From positions 9,687,102 to 9,751,101 of the forward strand of contig NC_133782.1 of the NCBI RefSeq assembly GCF_003597395.2: a stretch of DNA of 64,000 bases, written 5' to 3'. The notes under the pieces are model-generated. The model did no database searches, was not told where the DNA came from, and saw only the letters and a list, made by a program, of their open reading frames with translations. Position 1 is the stretch's first letter; each line of letters starts with the position of its first letter. Below, in pieces: positions 58,641 to 64,000 of this stretch. The stretch is from Chelonoidis abingdonii. Its lineage: Eukaryota > Chordata > Testudines > Testudinidae. Both the position numbers and the translations under genes were made by a program.

Positions 58641-59777
58641 CAAACAGAAGAATCTTGCATAGGTAAAGGCATAGGAGCATATATTCTTCTTGTAGTCCTC
58701 TGTCTCAGCCATAAATGCATATATTGCAGCCCCTTTAATTATTTAATCTGCAAAGAATAGATCCTGCACTCCCTTACTCATGAATAGAGTGCCACTAAAA
58801 TGAGCTTGCGAAGATTAACTTGCATAAGGAAATGTTTGCAGGATCATGACCCTAGATAGCACTGTTGGGATCACTGGACTACCAAAGACTGTGCTATGAT
58901 GAGGTTAAGAGTTACCAAAATGGCTGGAGTTACGTTAGCCTGGAAATGACTGCTGACCTTCCTGTTTCCTTCAATCAATGTTTGCAACATAGAATTGTGT
59001 GAGAAAGCAGCTTGCAAGCTCTCAGTGGGTTGCTTGAATTTCATCAACATGTTCTTCAATATAGTTGGATATTGTCTTTGCTGATTATTGTTTACATCTT
59101 GTTTGGAGGGTCTGGCCAGAATATAACAGTGCTCAATTCCAGCTTCAAAGATATCCTTTATAATCCTTTCGAGTACTTCAGTTAGCACACACAGACACAC
59201 AACCCTACTTCAGCTTCCACATACCTTCCTGGTATAGGAATCAAGTTGATAAAATACTTCTATGTCTAGCCTACTAATATCACTCATTCCCCACACGGTA
59301 AATTCACTAGCAAGAGAGTATTATCATTTCATTTGACTTAGTGCTATACAGCCTTATTTGGTAGAAATAGGACACGTGTAGTGTTTTCAGATATGCCTTG
59401 AAATATCTGAGCAAGATATTAGAGATATTATTTCTTGTCATACCTATTTCAACTTTCCAAGTGTCTAATTATCAGCTGAGCTCCTGCAGCTTTCACCAAA
59501 ATCAACAAGAAATTCAGATTCTTAGCCCCTCTGAAAATGAGGTCCTAAGAGTACCATTATTTATTGAGTTCTTACTTCTCTGACACACAAACTCATTCCC
59601 TACCTGGCACAAAAAAGGATTGCTTCTATCACCCTCTTTAGTATGATGCAGGAGATTTCGTTAGCCCCTTCTGCAAGTTGGTTGTGGCGTATATGGATAT
59701 ACAACAATATACGTACAACATCTTTAGGTCAAATTCTCCCTGCACCAGAGCTATGCAGGGCCAGCATACTGTTTAAA
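58641..59777. other. Unique sequence with an unassigned minus-strand frame
   Basis: A 109-codon minus-strand frame (58871-59200) contains TEVLERIIKDIFEAGIEH and later FKQPTESLQAAFSHNSMLQT. It is amphipathic in places, but I do not recognise it and no clear splice sites bound it. 59728-59760 is a MITE scrap ('ggtcaaattctccctgcacc'). Confidence 0.25.
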
Positions 59778-59931
59778 GCCCATTTCAGCAAAGCATTTAA
59801 GCACATGCTTAACTTCGAGGAGATGAATAATCTCATTGACTTCAATGCAGCCATGAAGAAATATTGACTTCAGAGGGGCTACTCGTGTTTAAAGTTAAGC
59901 ACATGCTTATTGGCTTTGCTGGACTGGGGCC
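59778..59931. mobile_element. Palindromic MITE, AAGCACATGCTTAAC family
   Basis: The left arm 'ttaagcacatgcttaacttc' pairs with the right arm 'aagttaagcacatgcttatt'. The outer ends are 'gcccatttcagcaaagc' and 'ggctttgctggactggggcc'. The centre has 'attgacttcaatgcagcc'. It is the best preserved copy; others are near 41330 and 47255. Confidence 0.82.
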
Positions 59932-62269
59932 TACAAGAACAAATGGAAACTGGCTTATTTTATGCTGTTGTTTTATTTACAGTGCAGGGGTGACATGTAC
60001 TACTGGTTGTTTGAATTTGTCCCCCATACTGTAGCTTTCTATTTCTTTTCTACTCCTTCCTCCTCCATTTATATCTTGTTCCCTGTACATTGCCTGAGTC
60101 GTTCCTAGCTATTGAGCCCCTTCTTCCCAAAGTCATCTAAACACAAAACTGCCTCAGGAATTTCTACTGATATTATAGCTCTTGAATTCAGCTTCTAACA
60201 CCCTCAAAATCCTCACCTCTCCCTCCCCCTCTTACCCCACACCTTCATGCAACCTAATTTCTGCTCACACAGACTCTATTCTTCACTACACTGCATCACC
60301 CTCAAGCTGTACGCTGATTGGCTCTACACTTGCACTCTAGCTGATGGCCGGGGAAGCTTTGTATCATAAGCTCCCCTCCTTTTTGGCTCTCCATAGAAGG
60401 TGTGCTCTGATCTGAAGGAAAAATAATTTAGTCCAGAGCAGGACAGCAACCTTCTGCAGTCTTCTGTACTATGGGAGGTTGGAGATGGCTGACCAGTGCC
60501 TCAAATCTGTATGCACTTGACGAAAGAGGTTCCACAAGTTAAAATACATGAACACCAGCACATGGATGGGAGAACAAGAACATGAGAGAAGAAAGAAGCA
60601 TTTCTAACCTGCAGCATTTCTGCAGACCAATGAAACCGTGCTAATGTAATGGTGATAAACACCTGCTGTAGAAAAAGCTGGGTAAACAAAATGTAATCTT
60701 AAAATCTGTTTTGCTTGAATCTGATCCAGTTGAGTAGGGAAGATGGTGTCCAGACAATAAAGGAATATATGGATCAGTCAAACACTTTGTTCATGCTATG
60801 CCTCTGTTCAGTTAAACTTGCCCTTCCTGACCTGCCTTCAAGATGTGTTATCATATTTTCTCTGAGTATTATTTTGGGGAAAAAGCAAGACAAGCAATTC
60901 CTTTTTTATTGATTTCTTCTGTCAGGTTTCTTGATACAGAAGTGTATTTTACGATCAAACCACATTCTTTCCTTTTAGTAGAAAACAATAAATCGTGCAT
61001 CTTTAGTTTTTTTCTTTTTAAAAACAATGTGCTACGTAAAATAAAGGTGCTGGAAGGGTGGTGGGGGGAGAAGGGATTGTTTCAAATTATTCAAAAGTTC
61101 ATCCTCCATATATTTCCTATTCTATTACTTTCAATCTACCATGAAATCACTTGCACTAGTGGTTACAGTTTATTCTTGCTCAGTAGCTGGAAGAGATGGA
61201 TACCAATTTCTATATACAATTGCTACCTCCTAATTACCAATTAAATTCAATATAGTCTTATGTTATTATACACTCGTAAGACAACTGAAATTCTGCCAGA
61301 GTACAAATTAGGGCATTGTATTCTTTTGATAATTTACTGCTAGTAATCTACACATGAACTACATCTACTTTATGTAAATCACCAGAGATGTTTCCCCCAT
61401 GAGAAGCAAATCATATCTATTTATACTGACTGACAAAAAATACTTAAAATTCTCATCCTGTACTCGGAGACACTTGCACACATTGCAATATATCTTACTC
61501 AAACTCAGGAATTGTGCACCCATGCCAAAAGCACTGAAGGGAGGAGGAGAAAGACATGGGGTTTCTGGCCCCACTTGGAAAAAAAAAGCTTAACTACAAA
61601 AACAGGTGTAGCACATATGTGCAGCCATCTTTGTCTGAAGGAAGGACTTCTATTCCTCCTGGGAGAATTTCTTAGGAAAGTTATTTAAAAGGGGAAAAGA
61701 AAAAGAAAATCTGCTCTTCCTTTTACAGCTGACCATCTGTATTGTATTAAGTGCAAGTGCCGTTGACAATAGGCTGCTATTGATCTGTAGGTTACATTTA
61801 TAAAGTAAAGAGATTATTTGAAAAAATACACTACTGTGTGTTGAAGGCTCAAATCTGAATTCCCCGTGCCCCTGAAGGAAGGATCAGGTCCAGCTTTTGA
61901 ACTGGTTGAGATTTAAGTCTGAATTCTGCAGAATATGGAGCCAAACTTTCATTCAGTAAAGCCTGAGGGTCAAAGGCAGAAACGTAAGTGCTACTGTATA
62001 CAGGCATTCTCTGAACAATGATTGTGACTGTGTATGCATATCAGGAGACTGCATGAACAAAGGACTAGTTGGGTGCTTAAATAGCTGTATGAATACAGAC
62101 TCAAGATACCTTGATAAATATGAAGTGCAGTTATAGTAGCAGTGTTATATATGGAACTTAGGCCTCTCTAAATGAAAATTTGCCCCACAGTATATATATT
62201 CTCATGCCTTTTTACATGGTGGGCAGCCTGGAAAATATCAGCATGCTATGGGTTAAGTGTCCTTAAAAT
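59932..62269. other. Unique AT-rich sequence
   Basis: A 133-codon plus-strand frame (60843-61244) is rich in Phe, Ile, Leu and Lys, typical of AT-rich chance frames. 61865-61960 may be a degraded MITE. Confidence 0.4.
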
Positions 62270-62575
62270 ATTATTGTAGGGTTGTATAGAAACCTAGGAA
62301 CTGCCATTTGGATCAGCCCAGATCCTTGTAGTTTAGCATCTGACCTGCAGCTTGAGCTGCTTCAGAGGAAGATGTAAGAACCCCTCAGTAAGGACATCTG
62401 AGATAATCTGCCCCCCCATGTCTCATTCTGCTTTGTAATAGAGACTGGTTTAAACCATAAATCACAATGTTTAATAATCCCTCCAAAACTATTATTGTCA
62501 TTAATTATAACAACTCTTGATATTCTTGATCTCCATATAAATATTCAATCCCTTTAAACGTATAGGTAAACAACA
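62270..62575 (-). mobile_element. CR1 LINE 3' UTR, minus orientation
   Basis: 'gctgcttcagaggaagatgt', 'gagataatctgcccccccat' and 'attataacaactcttgatat' are the complement of a CR1 3' UTR, related to the copy at 49150. It is strongly diverged. Confidence 0.8.
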
Positions 62576-63529
62576 GTCTTTTGAGATGATTTCAAATCCA
62601 TTGAGTTCTTATACAAAGAGATGACTCTGCCTTATGAAGGAAGAAACTCAAAGAAAAAGCTTAGGTTTGAAAGAGGAAAAGCTGAGTTGGCAATTTAGAA
62701 TAAAGAAAGGATATATTCTGCTGCCTTTAGTGCAATTAAAAATGTTTCCCAATATTATACGCTGTCATCTCTGAAGTACGAGCAAAAGACTGGAAGGGAT
62801 TTTGCCACGTACATTACCCAGCTTATGCGGCTGTTTCATGTACAGATTTGCTGGTCAGCTAGTGGCTGAGTTTTATAATGAGGAATTAGCCCACAAGGAC
62901 TCAAGCAATATTCTCAACAATGTTACTGATTTTTATAGTGTGCTTTTTAATGGGACAAATATTGATGTTACCCAGAATAAGTCTTTCTTGGACTGCATCC
63001 AGTTCCCTGGAGTTTTAGCAATGGAGTCTATAGCTCTATTTCTTTAATTTCACAGGACAAGCTCAAGAAGCAATTGCCTCTTTAAATTACCAAAGATCTC
63101 TAGGGATGGACAGCCACATAGCAGAATTTAAAGGAAAAAAAGAGAGGTCTTCTACTAAAAACTTTAACGTAAAATGCATTAAATCATTATTTGATTTCAT
63201 TTTAAATTGCCCTTTAAGAAGAATCCTGGGGAGCAGTTTTGGAGGAAGATGGGTGAAACAATCAGTAACTCGAAAGCTGGACTTTTTACTTAATAGCAAT
63301 TGTGGAATGGTGTAAAAAGCATTGCTCAGCAGCTTGACGTTGGTTGTGCCTCTCTTATAATTAAGAAGAAATGTGAGCCATGAAGTGTGGGCTTAATGCT
63401 TCCCATTCTAAACAGAAAGACATGGATTCTCTGCAACAAATATCTGGGGAGAAGAAGCTTTGGTGTCAAAAACTGAGCAGCTAATCAATATGCAATGCAA
63501 AGTGGATAGAAGTACTCTAAAACTCCGCA
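62576..63529. other. Unique sequence with an unassigned plus-strand frame
   Basis: An 81-codon plus-strand frame (62802-63047) contains NNVTDFYSVLFNGTNIDV. An acceptor-like 'tgtttcatgtacag' lies inside it, but no donor follows. It is not called a gene. Confidence 0.3.
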
Positions 63530-63650
63530 CATCAGCACCTATGAAAATTGAGCCTCCAGGTGCTCAGTTTTCCCATCTGTAAAAGGAGTGTAAAATTCCT
63601 GACCTCAATGGCAGCTGTTGGGTGCTCAACAGTTGCAAAAATCAGGCCTC
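63530..63650. mobile_element. MITE-like repeat
   Basis: The left part 'cagcacctatgaaaattgag' and the right part 'ggtgctcaacagttgcaaaa' with 'atcaggcctc' look like arms of the AAAATCAGGCC MITE group. The middle ('cagttttcccatctgtaaaa') resembles a SINE core scrap, so a nested event is possible. Confidence 0.5.
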
Positions 63651-64000
63651 ACTTAGGCATTTTAAACCTTGCACCCCTCATCTAAACAGCTCCCAAGCCT
63701 CTGTACTAGCAGATTTCTATCCGTGCTATGGTAAGGAACGCTCACTATATAATTACTCTCTAAACAGCTCATGAAGTTGGGCTGGTTTGGATATTTTTCT
63801 AGCTTTAAATTTTTTATTTTATGCCTCATTGACTGCACAGAAGGAAATAGAGAAGACGACAGTTTTCATAGCTTTTTCTTTTTATAAACATATACAGCAG
63901 AAAAGACATGAAATGTTTTCCCTGGATTCTCCATCACAAATTTAATACAATCCAATTTTTCACCCTAGACTAAGACTCAGTTTGCTAAAGAATTCCCACC
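63651..64000. other. Unique sequence to window end
   Basis: Nothing recognised. Confidence 0.4.

Noticed and set aside
60843..61244. 133-codon plus-strand frame as a membrane protein
   Set aside because: Phe/Ile/Leu richness follows from AT-rich DNA; no start context, splice sites or known motif.
62802..63047. Coding exon with acceptor-like TTTCATGTACAG
   Set aside because: No donor after the open part and no recognised protein.
1..64000. CRISPR array, operon or bacterial contamination
   Set aside because: No spaced direct repeats with unique spacers and no dense long ORFs; all recognised features are vertebrate repeats.

Overview
This window is non-coding vertebrate nuclear DNA. It is AT-rich with GC-rich islands, has no operons and no long credible reading frame, and is dense in decayed interspersed repeats. 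Its mix of repeats (CR1 LINE 3' ends of several subfamilies, MIR/CORE-type SINEs, many palindromic MITEs, hAT elements with CAGGG...CCCTG-type ends, a Penelope-like element and 0.7-1.0 kb solo LTRs) fits a turtle best. A crocodilian is the main alternative. The assignment rests on recognised repeat families, not on a database search. I found no complete protein-coding gene, no rRNA or tRNA gene and no CRISPR array. The open frames present are short, AT-rich chance frames or readings of GC-rich repeats.

Layout. 0-9 kb: mostly unique sequence with one GC-rich repeat block (560-1420) split by a CR1 tail, a cluster of octamer-like ATTTGCAT sites (3.3-4.0 kb) and a MITE at 7951. 9-14.5 kb: a solo LTR (9213-9929, flanking repeat GGGTC), a hAT MITE (11218-11427), a second solo LTR (11879-12895, flanking repeat CATGG), and a CR1 copy whose decayed reverse transcriptase is still readable (13136-14305). 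14.5-26 kb: AT-rich sequence with MITEs, a hAT element (19128-19524), SINEs, an assembly-artefact-like poly-C patch near 21.4 kb, a Penelope-like tail (23365-23570) and one 98-nt block on the minus strand that looks like an exon (24108-24205). 26-36 kb: a hAT with a perfect 8-bp duplication (26203-26571), two LTR-like sequences, and an old LINE with recognisable endonuclease and reverse-transcriptase sequence (about 32840-34700). That LINE is interrupted at 33596-34248 by what appears to be two neighbouring MITEs moved as one unit. 36-50 kb: MITEs, CR1 tails, a SINE split by a MITE (46083-46565) and one unexplained 174-codon open frame (47355-47879). 50-64 kb: a hAT-like element, a Penelope-like element with a broken GIY-YIG endonuclease (51531-52345), a multi-hairpin MITE (54700-54997), a three-level nest (CR1, then an LTR-like insert, then a hAT, 56470-58640), and further CR1 and MITE copies.

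The parts do not form a pathway; they record successive insertions. Where target-site duplications or restored host sequence can be seen, they give exact boundaries and relative ages. The remaining sequence could be intronic or intergenic. A few AT-rich, repeat-free blocks could be conserved non-coding elements, but that cannot be judged without comparison to other genomes.
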